64,000 nucleotides of DNA, taken from NCBI GenBank assembly GCA_938084685.1, contig CALKGE010000011.1:124001-188000 (forward strand). The letters run 5' to 3'. The stretch is from an uncultured Pirellulaceae bacterium. Lineage in GTDB: Bacteria > Planctomycetota > Planctomycetia > Pirellulales > Pirellulaceae. Under the pieces are notes generated by a model. It searched no databases. It had not been told where the DNA came from and was given only the letters and a program-made list of their open reading frames with translations. The translations under genes and the position numbers were made by a program. Every line of letters begins with the position of its first letter. The stretch's first letter is position 1. Below are positions 9,752-18,295 of the stretch, piece by piece.

Positions 9752-9767
9752 GGTTTCACGTGAAACA
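9752..9767. other. parS centromere site 3
   Basis: The core GTTTCACGTGAAAC at 9753-9766 is a perfect palindrome; the outer base on the right also matches the consensus. Confidence 0.92.
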
Positions 9768-9805
9768 CCAAACCGACGCAATCCTCACCCGATGTGAAAG
9801 CCAAC

Positions 9806-9819
9806 GTTTCACGTGAAAC
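9806..9819. other. parS centromere site 4
   Basis: GTTTCACGTGAAAC is a perfect 14-base core palindrome, 53 bases centre to centre from site 3. Confidence 0.92.
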
Positions 9820-9856
9820 GACCTCCAACAGTTCCGACAGCTACCAGATCCCTGGA

Positions 9857-9872
9857 TGTTCCACGTGGAACA
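9857..9872. other. parS centromere site 5 (GTTCC variant)
   Basis: TGTTCCACGTGGAACA is a perfect 16-base palindrome carrying the tolerated T-to-C change symmetrically in both half-sites. Confidence 0.88.
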
Positions 9873-9908
9873 ACCTTCGATTTATTCTCGACAACGCTCC
9901 CGACAGGT

Positions 9909-9922
9909 GTTCCACGTGAAAC
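9909..9922. other. parS centromere site 6 (hybrid)
   Basis: GTTCCACGTGAAAC has one variant (GTTCC) and one standard (GAAAC) half-site, so a single mismatch to a perfect palindrome. Confidence 0.88.
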
Positions 9923-9970
9923 CTCTCGTTCTTTCGTCCCTCCCTCCCCAACTCAACTATCACTTCCATC

Positions 9971-9984
9971 GTTTCACGTGAAAC
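9971..9984. other. parS centromere site 7
   Basis: GTTTCACGTGAAAC, a perfect core palindrome between site 6 and the parA-proximal site. Confidence 0.92.
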
Positions 9985-10020
9985 AATATGCACTGCACCC
10001 CACACGCGACACACTATAAG

Positions 10021-10036
10021 GGTTCCACGTGAAACA
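10021..10036. other. parS centromere site 8 (hybrid, parA-proximal)
   Basis: The core GTTCCACGTGAAAC at 10022-10035 has one variant half-site. It lies about 125 bases before the preferred parA start, where ParB binding could also affect parAB transcription. Confidence 0.88.
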
Positions 10037-10161
10037 GCCCCCTGATGTCGATCGATCAGTCCACGATCTCAATCTGCTATTCTCATAAAACCCCGGTCCG
10101 TATTAAAATTCGTCCGTACGTTTCATTAGCATTACAACCACTTATACAGAGGGGCCCTGGG

Positions 10162-10908
10162 GTGACACGCGTTTTGTGCGTTGCAAACCAAAAAGGGGGA
10201 GTGGGTAAAACCACAACCTCCATCAATCTCGCCGCCGGGCTGGGACAGGCCGGATGCGCCACCCTTTTGATCGACCTCGATCCACAATGCAATGCCACGA
10301 CCGGGCTGGGCCATCAGCCAACTGACCGCCACCCGCTGGTCAACGATGATTCCATCACGGATGCGATTGAAACCACCAGTTTCGAAAACCTGGATGTACT
10401 TCCAGGAAGTCGCAGCTTTCAGGACGTCTCGGTGCTGGCAGATGGCGAGTATGTGGAAAGCCAGCAGTTGCAGACCCACATCCGCAACGAAACAACTCAG
10501 TACGACTTTGTCATCATCGACTGTCCTCCCAGCGTCGGTCCGCTGACGCAATCGGCGCTGGCTGCCTCGACCGAAGTTTTCATGCCGATTCAATGCGAGT
10601 ACTTCGCGATGGAAGGCCTGACGCAGATGATCCATGTCATCCGGGATGTCATGCAGCAGGAGAGCAGTCAACTGGAGTTTGGTGGTATTGTACTCACCAT
10701 GTATGACCCGCATCTGGAGCTGACCGGCGAAATTGATCAGGAAGTTCGCGAGTTCTTTGGTGAGATCGTATTCGACACAGTAATCCCGCGAGATTCACTG
10801 CTGGCCGAATCTCCCAGTTACAACAAACCCATATTGGAATACGCCCCGCGAAGCAGGGGAGCACGAGCGTACACAGAACTGTGTATGGAGGTATTAGAAC
10901 GTGAGTAA
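10162..10908 (+). CDS. parA: Chromosome-partitioning ATPase ParA (Soj)
   Basis: A 248-residue deviant Walker ATPase that binds DNA as an ATP dimer and moves ParB-parS complexes apart. It shows NQKGGVGKTTTS near the N-terminus with the signature lysine, DLDPQCNAT, and DCPPSVGPL. I choose the GTG at 10162: AGAGGGG stands eight bases before it and the protein then opens in the usual Soj way just before the P-loop. An in-frame ATG at 10045 would add 39 residues with no family counterpart. Its stop overlaps the parB start by eight bases. Eight parS sites lie just upstream. Confidence 0.95.
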   Translation: MTRVLCVANQKGGVGKTTTSINLAAGLGQAGCATLLIDLDPQCNATTGLGHQPTDRHPLVNDDSITDAIETTSFENLDVLPGSRSFQDVSVLADGEYVESQQLQTHIRNETTQYDFVIIDCPPSVGPLTQSALAASTEVFMPIQCEYFAMEGLTQMIHVIRDVMQQESSQLEFGGIVLTMYDPHLELTGEIDQEVREFFGEIVFDTVIPRDSLLAESPSYNKPILEYAPRSRGARAYTELCMEVLERE

Positions 10909-11848
10909 AAATCGACGCCTTGGTAAAGGCCTTGCCGACCTGCTGGGACAACCCCCGGCCCAACCTGAGTCTAAGCAGCCAAAGCCAACTTCACGACAAA
11001 CAACCTCGGGAAAATCCACCACAGAGCCAACCAGCGAATACACTTCACTGCCGCTCGACAGCATTGACGAAAATCCCTACCAGCCCCGAACTCAGTTTGA
11101 CTCATCGGAACTTCAAGCACTCGCATCCAGCCTCAAACAGCACAATCTGCTGCAACCGATTGTCGTTCGTCAGCTCGGCAACCGTTACCAGTTAATCTCT
11201 GGTGAACGACGATTCAAAGCTGCCAGGATTGCTGGCTGGAAAAGCATACCTGCGCGGATTCGTAAAGCGAACGATCGGGAAGCGGCAGAACTGGCGATCA
11301 TCGAAAATCTTCAGCGTAAAGATCTGGGACCGCTCGAGAAAGCGGCATCCTTCAAACAGTACCTGCGACAGCATAAATGCACCCAGGCCGAACTGGCCAA
11401 ACGACTGAATGTCGACCGGTCAACCATCTCCAATCTCATCCGTCTACTCGAGCTCCCTGAACAGGTCCAGGACGCTATTCGGCAGCAACTCATCACCGCC
11501 GGGCACGCACGCGCCATGCTCCCCCTGGAACCGCTCGAACAAATCGGGCTTTGCGAGCGTATCGTCCGTGAGTCTCTGAGTGTGCGGAATATCGAACAGT
11601 ATGTCCATCGTAAGTTGATGGACGATCAACCAGGAAAGCCACCTGCGGCAGTAGTTCAAAAAACAAAGTCCGCTCAGATCACCCTGCTCGAGAAACAACT
11701 CAAAGGTGCCTTGGGAACTCGCGTCAAGATCACCGAAAAGGAAAAGGGGGTCGGCAAAATCGTCATCAACTTTGGCAGCTCGCAGGAGTTTTCCCGATTG
11801 ATGAATCTACTGACAGGTGGAGCGGACGGGGAAAGTCGTGCCGCCTAA
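10901..11848 (+). CDS. parB: Chromosome-partitioning protein ParB (Spo0J)
   Basis: 315 residues, GTG start with GGAGG nine bases upstream, inside the 3' end of parA. The N-terminal RLGKGLADLL peptide is the ParA-stimulating segment. A Ser/Thr/Pro/Gln-rich linker follows to about residue 45. The ParB/Srx domain carries ENPYQPR and SGERRFKAAR, the latter being the CTP-binding and DNA-clamping core. The helix-turn-helix (TQAELAKRLNVDRSTISNL) reads parS. The C-terminal part should dimerise. It should load at the eight parS sites in this window and spread or slide from them. Confidence 0.96.
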   Translation: MSKNRRLGKGLADLLGQPPAQPESKQPKPTSRQTTSGKSTTEPTSEYTSLPLDSIDENPYQPRTQFDSSELQALASSLKQHNLLQPIVVRQLGNRYQLISGERRFKAARIAGWKSIPARIRKANDREAAELAIIENLQRKDLGPLEKAASFKQYLRQHKCTQAELAKRLNVDRSTISNLIRLLELPEQVQDAIRQQLITAGHARAMLPLEPLEQIGLCERIVRESLSVRNIEQYVHRKLMDDQPGKPPAAVVQKTKSAQITLLEKQLKGALGTRVKITEKEKGVGKIVINFGSSQEFSRLMNLLTGGADGESRAA

Positions 11849-11910
11849 AAACATCGTCACACAGGGGTTGTCGAACTGATAGCCGGTAGGTAAATTAAAG
11901 CTCACCTTTG

Positions 11911-11985
11911 CGGGGCGTAGCGCAGCCTGGTTAGCGCGTCTGGTTTGGGACCAGAAGGTCGTGAGTTCGAATCCCACCGCCCCGA
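11911..11985 (+). tRNA. tRNA-Pro (anticodon TGG)
   Basis: Cloverleaf read by eye. The acceptor stem CGGGGCG pairs with CGCCCCG (11978-11984), with discriminator A at 11985. The D-arm is AGCGCAGCCTGGTTAGCGC. The anticodon stem TCTGG/CCAGA encloses loop TTTGGGA with anticodon TGG at 11946-11948. The T-loop is TTCGAAT. The T-stem GTGAG/CCCAC contains one A-C mismatch. No CCA is encoded. It lies 62 bases after parB and ends just before a strong terminator. Confidence 0.96.
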
Positions 11986-11990
11986 CTCGC

Positions 11991-12047
11991 AAAAAAAAAC
12001 GTGACCCTGGAATCTGGTAAGCCCCATATTCCGGTCACGTTTTTTTA
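11991..12047. terminator. Bidirectional terminator after tRNA-Pro
   Basis: A run of nine A is followed by ACGTGACC (11999-12006), which pairs with GGTCACGT (12033-12040), then by seven T. Inner bases GGAAT and ATTCC extend the helix after a small bulge. It can stop the parAB-tRNA transcript on the plus strand and, thanks to the A-run, the small secreted-protein gene on the minus strand. Confidence 0.9.
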
Positions 12048-12082
12048 TAACCCCGACGATAGGTGTTCAAATGTACACCTTT

Positions 12083-12505
12083 TCAGTTTTTCCTGTGTAA
12101 CTCGATTCGAGTCAGCTGCTGGGTATGGACTCGATTTTCTGACTGTAGATCGGTCAGCCCCAGCTCCAGTTTCATTCCGGTTCGGATGACTCCCATCTCC
12201 ACCAGGGAAAACGAGCCTTGCTGTCTCCCTTTTGTCGCTCCGAGCAGGATAACGTGACGAGGCTGACCAAAGGTCATCCCGTCCTTGCTAATGCGTACTG
12301 TCGCACGCCCTGCCGATGGATTCCCCAGATCCACTTCGATCACCTGCTTTTCACTGTAAAGCCTGAAGTGTGTTCCGGGGGTTAACGAATAGAATTCAAG
12401 TTGCTTGATCTTTTGATCCGCAGGTTCGCTAGCCAGCGCTACCAGTGCTCCCAACAGGAAGGCACCCAAGCACCAAGCGAACCGCGCAATACTACGGTTC
12501 ATCAT
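12083..12505 (-). CDS. Small secreted protein of unknown function
   Basis: About 140 residues. It begins with a basic MMNRSIAR segment and a hydrophobic core (FAWCLGAFLLGALVALA), a signal peptide with likely cleavage after ALAS. The mature part is rich in beta-type segments and ends ELHRKN. No family is recognised. I start at ATG 12503-12505; an upstream GTG at 12517 adds four residues but has a purine-rich site almost touching it. It is divergent from the giant heme protein and converges on the bidirectional terminator. Confidence 0.7.
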   Translation of the reverse strand: MMNRSIARFAWCLGAFLLGALVALASEPADQKIKQLEFYSLTPGTHFRLYSEKQVIEVDLGNPSAGRATVRISKDGMTFGQPRHVILLGATKGRQQGSFSLVEMGVIRTGMKLELGLTDLQSENRVHTQQLTRIELHRKN

Positions 12506-12754
12506 CTTACTTCTCACGCCTCTCTCAAAGGCGAACCAGGAATAGTTTCTCTCTCAACAGAACAATAGGTTTCACGGATGGCGCATGTCGCAACCAAATT
12601 CAAATAATTCGATATCTTTTTAGCTTATCACAACGTGAATCCGCCCTCGGTAGTCGTTACGATTAGATTATTAGACATAACCCACCACTGCTTCCCAGGC
12701 CAAAGTGAAGCTCTGCGATCTGTCCTCATTCCCCCTCCTCCGGCGAGTACCCTG

Positions 12755-15700
12755 ATGTTTAGACTTCTACTGTTATCTCTCACTTTCTGCTCTGGTCTCC
12801 TCCTGCAACCCAGCTACGCTCAGCAGGCCCCAGCCTGGACGGTGGTTGATGTTCCCTCAGACTGGACACGGCCGCGAAATAGCGCCAGCGAAAATGGTTT
12901 CCGCTGGTACCGCTGTATCGTGAAGCCGCCAGCTTCCTGGGCGGGCGAGTCATTGAGTCTTTACGTTGAGCCGGTTGACGATGCACGTGAAGTTTTTCTC
13001 AATGGTGTCAAAGTTGCTCAGACAGGCGCCATGCCTCCCAAGTTCCGCAGTGGTTTGGGAGAAGACGAGAAACATACTATCGCTGCCAACCATTTTGTGG
13101 CCGGGCAGGACAATGTTCTGGCAATTCGCGTTTACCGTAAATACCCCCGAGGTGGATTTAATGTTGGTGCACCCATACTCACCGATGGCAAACAGGCCAT
13201 TTCCACAAAAGGTAAATGGCAACACATTATCGGAGATAAAACCGAGTACGCGTTGTGGAAAGAAGATGGCCGCGACGACTTCCGTTATGACAAACTTGCC
13301 GATGCCGAAGCGGTGCTGGAATCCTTCAAGCAACTGGCCAATGATCGTGGCCCTCAAAAACCAGCTGATGCCCTCGGTCAGTTTGAAGTGGGAGACGGAC
13401 TTGCAGTCGACGCCGTACTGACCGATCCCCATATCGCGCAACCTCTCTCTTTCAAATTTGACCATCGCGGACGACTGTGGGTGATGGAATATAAACAATA
13501 TCCCAATCCAGCAGGACTCAAAGCGGTCAGCCGTGACAAATACCTGCGCACGGTCTATGACAAGACGCCACTACCACCTCCACACGGTGACAAGGGGCTT
13601 GATCAGATATCAATCCACGAAGATACAAACGGTGATGGCCAGTTCGATAAGCACTCGGTGTTTGTCGACGGCTTGAGTATCGCGACCTCCTTTGCAATGG
13701 GCGATGGTGGTGTCTACGTCATGAACCCTCCTTATCTGCTGTTCTACGAAGATAAAGATCAGGATGGCAAAGCGGATGGTGACCCCAAGGTCATTCTGCA
13801 AGGCTTCGGCATCGAAGATTCGCATTCCTGTGCCAACAATCTTCGCTGGGGGCCAGACGGGTGGCTCTATGCGGCACAGGGTTCAACGGTAACAGGAAAT
13901 ATCAAACATTACGGTACTGATGAAAAACCGATTGCTTCGCTGGGACAATGCATCTGGCGTTATCACCCGCAGCTCAAAAAATACGAAGTGTTTGCTGAAG
14001 GAGGAGGTAACACATTTGGCGTAGAATTTGATTCCCGTGGCCGAGTCTATTCTGGCTACAACGGCGGGAATACCCGCGGCTTCCACTACATTCAAGGTGG
14101 CTATTATCTCAAGGGTTTCTCGAAACATGGCCAACTATCCAATCCCTACGCCTTTGGCTATTTCCCGGCCATGACTCACAGTCAGGTGCCGCGTTTCACT
14201 CATACCTTTGTGATCTACGAAGACACAACCCTTCCGCAGCAATATCAAAACAAGCTCTTTGGAGTCGAGCCGCTGCAAGGTCGCGTCGTTTACAGTGATG
14301 TTGCCGGAGAAGGCTCAACCTTTAAAACTCAGGATCTGGGATTCCCGCTCAAGACTTCAGATACCTGGTTCCGCCCAGTCGATATTCAGGTAGGTCCCGA
14401 CGGAGCGATCTATGTCGCCGATCTGTACGAACAACGAATCGACCATGCCTCGCATTATCAAGGTCGTGTCGACAACACCAACGGACGTATTTATCGCATC
14501 CGTCCCAGCGAAGGGTGGAAACCTTATTCCTTCGATGTGGATGGCAGGAGCAATCAGGAACTTTTTGAACTTTTCAAATCGGACATACGGATCCATCGCC
14601 AGATCGCCATCCGTCTGCTCAAAAACCGAAAACTCTCGTCGGCCGACAAAGATCAATTGCATCAGCTACTGCATTCTCCCAACGAACTGGTAGCACTCAA
14701 TGCACTCTGGGCTTATCAGGTCACCGGGAACTATAATCTCAAAATTGCTGCCGCTTGCCTGAAAATCCGCCATGACATTGTTCGCAGTTGGTCCGTCCGC
14801 CTGGCAGCTGACCACGTGAAACTTGATGACTCCTACAAGCGTTCCCTGGTGAATTCCATTGCCGCAGAACCAAGCGTCCATGTCAGAAGCCAGTTAGCAG
14901 CAACTGCCAGACGTGTTGAACCTGCGTTATTTGCTGAAATCACCAAAGAGCTTCTCTATCACGGTGAAGATGCCGGTGATAAACATGTGCCCTTGATGAT
15001 CTGGTGGGCCATTGAGGCCAATGCCAATCAATTCACTGCAATCCAATCCCTGTTAAGTGATGCCAGTATCTGGAATCAGGAGATTACTCAGGACATTATC
15101 ATCGAACGCCTCGCCAAACGGTATGCCATGTCTGGCAAACGTGAAGAACTGGATATGCTCAGCTGGCTTTTTGAAACGGCACCGGACGATGACTCACGGA
15201 GCCTGTTGCTCAAAGGTTTTGAAGAATCCTTTGAAGGCCGATCGCTCGCCTCACTTCCCGAGCCGTTGCTCAACGGAATTCGCAAAGCAGGTGGGGGTTC
15301 GCCGATCCTGCGAGTCCGTCTGGGGCAACCAGAAGCGATTGAAAAGGCGTTGGCAGACATCGCCAATCTTCAGGGAGACAAGGACGCACGCGCTGGACTG
15401 ATTAACGTACTGGGACAGATAAAATACCAAGACGCTGTGCCAGTCATGCTCAAGCTGGTCAAGGAAGACCCCGCTGATACCATTGTGCAGGCTTGCCTGC
15501 TGGCACTGCAGTCGTTTGAAAGCAATGATATTGCACTGGCAACACTTGAATCCTACTCGCAATTCAATGAATCAACCCAGGCAGTCGCGCAAACTTTGCT
15601 GGTGAGCCGGGAAGCATGGCTTCATACCCTGCTGGACGCTATCGACACCGGACTGATCAAAGCGGAATCTATCCAACAGGAATCAGTCCTGAAAATGCTG

Positions 15701-16237
15701 CTTTATGACAACCCGGACCTGCAGGCCAAAGCTGAAAAACACTTTGGCAGAGTTTCAGCTGCCTCAGCCGGAGAACTGCAGAAACGTATCGATCAACTCG
15801 TTTCCATCATTGGCGAAGCCTCCGGCAATCCCTATGATGGCAAACAGCTCTATCTGAAACACTGTGGAAAGTGTCATCAGCTGTTTACTGACGGGGGGAA
15901 TATCGGCCCCAATCTGACCGCCTATAAACGGGATGACCTGCAGTACATTCTGCTGAATGTCGTAAACCCCAGCATCGCCATTCGTGAAGGCTTCGAAAAT
16001 TTTGCCATCTTCACGCTCGACGGGAGAACACTGACAGGATTCATTGACGACCAGGATAATCGCGTAGTTGTACTGCGAGGCAATGATGGCCAGCGAACAG
16101 TCATCAATCGTGACGACATTGACGAAATGCAGGCCATCCCTCGTTCCATCATGCCCGAAGGGATCCTGAAAACACTCAAACCTCAGGAAATCAGGGACCT
16201 GTTTGCCTACCTGCGAGCGTCCCAACCGCTGCCATAA
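12755..16237 (+). CDS. Planctomycete-type membrane-bound dehydrogenase/heme-binding protein
   Basis: A very large secreted protein (1160 residues). A signal peptide (MFRLLLLSLTFCSGLLLQ, cut near SYAQ) leads into a beta-sandwich-like region (about 25-170). A glucose-dehydrogenase-like beta-propeller follows (about 200-580), with calcium-like DTNGDGQFD and DKDQDGKADGD loops. Next comes a helical HEAT-like stretch (about 590-1010) and a C-terminal cytochrome c module with CGKCH (Cys1037, Cys1040, His1041). This architecture is known in Pirellula/Verrucomicrobium-type heme proteins. It is probably a periplasmic sugar or alcohol oxidase passing electrons to its own heme; the substrate is unknown. 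The ATG at 12755 is preferred to an upstream GTG at 12635 because it starts the signal peptide. Confidence 0.9.
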   Translation: MFRLLLLSLTFCSGLLLQPSYAQQAPAWTVVDVPSDWTRPRNSASENGFRWYRCIVKPPASWAGESLSLYVEPVDDAREVFLNGVKVAQTGAMPPKFRSGLGEDEKHTIAANHFVAGQDNVLAIRVYRKYPRGGFNVGAPILTDGKQAISTKGKWQHIIGDKTEYALWKEDGRDDFRYDKLADAEAVLESFKQLANDRGPQKPADALGQFEVGDGLAVDAVLTDPHIAQPLSFKFDHRGRLWVMEYKQYPNPAGLKAVSRDKYLRTVYDKTPLPPPHGDKGLDQISIHEDTNGDGQFDKHSVFVDGLSIATSFAMGDGGVYVMNPPYLLFYEDKDQDGKADGDPKVILQGFGIEDSHSCANNLRWGPDGWLYAAQGSTVTGNIKHYGTDEKPIASLGQCIWRYHPQLKKYEVFAEGGGNTFGVEFDSRGRVYSGYNGGNTRGFHYIQGGYYLKGFSKHGQLSNPYAFGYFPAMTHSQVPRFTHTFVIYEDTTLPQQYQNKLFGVEPLQGRVVYSDVAGEGSTFKTQDLGFPLKTSDTWFRPVDIQVGPDGAIYVADLYEQRIDHASHYQGRVDNTNGRIYRIRPSEGWKPYSFDVDGRSNQELFELFKSDIRIHRQIAIRLLKNRKLSSADKDQLHQLLHSPNELVALNALWAYQVTGNYNLKIAAACLKIRHDIVRSWSVRLAADHVKLDDSYKRSLVNSIAAEPSVHVRSQLAATARRVEPALFAEITKELLYHGEDAGDKHVPLMIWWAIEANANQFTAIQSLLSDASIWNQEITQDIIIERLAKRYAMSGKREELDMLSWLFETAPDDDSRSLLLKGFEESFEGRSLASLPEPLLNGIRKAGGGSPILRVRLGQPEAIEKALADIANLQGDKDARAGLINVLGQIKYQDAVPVMLKLVKEDPADTIVQACLLALQSFESNDIALATLESYSQFNESTQAVAQTLLVSREAWLHTLLDAIDTGLIKAESIQQESVLKMLLYDNPDLQAKAEKHFGRVSAASAGELQKRIDQLVSIIGEASGNPYDGKQLYLKHCGKCHQLFTDGGNIGPNLTAYKRDDLQYILLNVVNPSIAIREGFENFAIFTLDGRTLTGFIDDQDNRVVVLRGNDGQRTVINRDDIDEMQAIPRSIMPEGILKTLKPQEIRDLFAYLRASQPLP

Positions 16238-16255
16238 TCTGACGGCTCGGGGAGT

Positions 16256-17605
16256 CTATTTAAGACAAGCCTTGATCTGTCGGATACCCTGCCGCAGACG
16301 GTTTTCATTTTCCACCAGGGCCATCCGCAGGTAGCCTTCGCCGGCAGCTCCAAATCCGGTGCCCGGGCTGACTGCCACGTTACCTTCTTCCAACAGCTTC
16401 ATTGCAAAATCCATCGTCGACAACTGATCCTGCCACTGTTGGGGGAAGCGAGCCCAGACAAACATCCCAGCTTTGGGTACTTCAAAGTCCCACCCCAGTC
16501 GGCTCAGCCCTTCACAAAGTACATCACGTCGGCTCTGGTAAATCCTGGATTGCTCCAGCACTGCATTCTCTGTTTCACGCAGGGCCATAATTGCAGCAAC
16601 CTGAACTGCCTGAAACATGCCGTAATCGTAGTAACCCTTGATCGTTGCCAGAGCCTTGATCATTTCACGGTTACCCGAGCAAAAACCAACACGCCATCCA
16701 GCCATGTTGTACCCCTTGCTCATGGTGGTAAATTCCACGCCAACGTCTGACGCACCAGGCGACGCCAGGAAACTGGGAGGCTGGTAACCATCAAAGCCTA
16801 CGTCCGCATAAGCAAAGTCGCTGATCACCATAAATCGGTATCGCTTGGCTAACTCAACCACCTCATCGTAAAAATCCTGCTCCACGGTAACAGTAGAAGG
16901 ATTATGCGGATAGTTGATAATCAGCAGCTTCGGCTTGGGGTAGAGGTGCTGACAGGTGTAAGCCACATTTTGCAGGAACGTGTCACTGTCGTTGACTTCC
17001 AGAGAAATAACATTGCCGCCTGCCAGGGCAACAGCATAGGTATGAACCGGGAAATAAGGAGCAGGTACGATGGCCGTGTCCCCCGGGCCCATCAGTGCCA
17101 GACACATATGGCTAAAACCCTCTTTACTCCCCAGACATGTTATTACTTCCTCATCCGGATCCAGTCTTACTCCGTATTTTCGAAGATACTTGGCAGCTAC
17201 TTCCTTACGCAGGTTTTGAATCCCGTTTGATTTGCTGTATCCGTGGATCCTGGGATCAGCAGCCGCTTCGGCCAGTTTATCGATCACCAACTGCTGAGGA
17301 GGGTCTGATGGATTCCCCATTCCCATGTCGATCACATCTTCTCCAGCCCGCCGCTTTTGATACAGCAGATTGTTGATGCGTCCGAACATGTAGGGCGGCA
17401 ATCGTTTCACACGTTGTGCCGTATCGACCTGGAAATCAGCACAGTCGATCTGATCTTCGGGATATTCTGGCGAATGATCCGGAACGTCATCTGCCAACGG
17501 CATCGAATCAGCTGACAGGACGTCCTCATTGGCCGGTGCATTCGCTGACTGCATCGGTGGCAATTGTGAATCGTCATCTGGTGGTGTGTGTGTTTCGCGA
17601 GCCAT
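16256..17605 (-). CDS. PLP-dependent aminotransferase, AlaC-like
   Basis: 449 residues, fold type I aminotransferase. The core begins [14 protein letters not shown] and [14 protein letters not shown], a pattern like the glutamate-pyruvate aminotransferase AlaC. The PLP lysine lies in [13 protein letters not shown] (Lys297); the Asp and Tyr that hold the cofactor are in ISDFAYAD (about 263-266). It probably interconverts alanine and pyruvate with glutamate; related enzymes act on diaminopimelate. It has an unusual N-terminal extension of about 60 residues, rich in Pro, Asp and Glu, before the catalytic domain. The ATG at 17605 is preferred over a TTG at 17617. Confidence 0.85.
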   Translation of the reverse strand: MARETHTPPDDDSQLPPMQSANAPANEDVLSADSMPLADDVPDHSPEYPEDQIDCADFQVDTAQRVKRLPPYMFGRINNLLYQKRRAGEDVIDMGMGNPSDPPQQLVIDKLAEAAADPRIHGYSKSNGIQNLRKEVAAKYLRKYGVRLDPDEEVITCLGSKEGFSHMCLALMGPGDTAIVPAPYFPVHTYAVALAGGNVISLEVNDSDTFLQNVAYTCQHLYPKPKLLIINYPHNPSTVTVEQDFYDEVVELAKRYRFMVISDFAYADVGFDGYQPPSFLASPGASDVGVEFTTMSKGYNMAGWRVGFCSGNREMIKALATIKGYYDYGMFQAVQVAAIMALRETENAVLEQSRIYQSRRDVLCEGLSRLGWDFEVPKAGMFVWARFPQQWQDQLSTMDFAMKLLEEGNVAVSPGTGFGAAGEGYLRMALVENENRLRQGIRQIKACLK

Positions 17606-17778
17606 CGGTCTTATCAAAAAACAGGTTTACTATCGGGTGCGCCCATGCACTGCCTGAAGGAACTTCTTACTCAACCATAACCAGCCTGCTCCATTTTGAA
17701 AACGCTGGAACCGGATATCCATACGGAGACTTACCAATTCAGCAGAACAGCTTGCAACGGTTATACCGATGAAAAGCC

Positions 17779-18261
17779 TCATTTCACAAACAGCCCCACA
17801 GCCAGGCCAAGTCCACAGACCATTCCCGAAAGCAGTTTTACAACGTACGGCGCCTGATGGTTCCTCAGACGGGTCGTCAGAAAGTTGGCTAGCAGGCCAC
17901 AAAAACCGGTAATCGCTCCTACCATGATGAACCATTGTGGCAACATCTCCAGTGCCGAGGATGTTTCCTCCTGCTTTTCCAGGAAGGCATTGATCATGGC
18001 AAAGGTCAGTGTACCAATCAGCGACGCGAATGTGGCCAATGTGCTCAGTACCCAAAGTACCGTCACTGCCTCGGCCGCTCGGGTTTCCGAGCCTAACATC
18101 AACGCAGGATCGTGATCCTGCTCACTCACCTTCCCGCCTGCAGATCCTCTGTCAGATTTGACTCGGGGTGCATCGGAACGATGGCGATGTGGTCGCGTGC
18201 CACGAGTACTTCCCGGACGCATTTTTCTCTTACTACGCTTCCGGTTCGATTTTTTACTCAT
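17779..18261 (-). CDS. Small membrane protein with basic N-terminus
   Basis: 160 residues. The first 40 are strongly basic (KKSNRKRSKRKMR and more), predicted cytoplasmic. Three hydrophobic segments follow: about 67-90, 107-127 and 138-157. No family is recognised. The arrangement suggests an inner-membrane protein with a charged cytosolic arm. It lies between carA (34 bases upstream on the same strand) and the aminotransferase, so it could be co-transcribed with carA. Confidence 0.7.
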   Translation of the reverse strand: MSKKSNRKRSKRKMRPGSTRGTRPHRHRSDAPRVKSDRGSAGGKVSEQDHDPALMLGSETRAAEAVTVLWVLSTLATFASLIGTLTFAMINAFLEKQEETSSALEMLPQWFIMVGAITGFCGLLANFLTTRLRNHQAPYVVKLLSGMVCGLGLAVGLFVK

Positions 18262-18295
18262 AACATTCTTTGACCACTCAGTTCACCGCAGCAAT

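Larger units (their letters stand above)
9551..10161. other. Intergenic parS-rich region between ahcY and parA
   Basis: About 610 bases without a convincing gene. The right 290 bases hold six parS palindromes. The left part contains CTGCCAGTA twice (9597-9605 and 9669-9677), of unknown meaning. This is the shared upstream region of divergent ahcY and parA. No convincing DnaA-box cluster or AT-rich unwinding stretch was seen, so I do not call an origin here. Confidence 0.8.

Noticed and set aside
10045..10161. Longer parA start at ATG 10045
   Set aside because: It would add 39 residues with no counterpart in ParA and begin nine bases after a parS site; the GTG at 10162 has a good Shine-Dalgarno site.
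9551..10161. Replication origin next to parAB
   Set aside because: No DnaA-box cluster, AT-rich unwinding element or dnaA/rnpA/gidA gene is visible; only parS sites support chromosome-segregation function.
14809..14823. parS-like GACCACGTGAAAC inside the heme-protein gene
   Set aside because: The left half-site departs at several positions, and the sequence is in a coding region far from the array.
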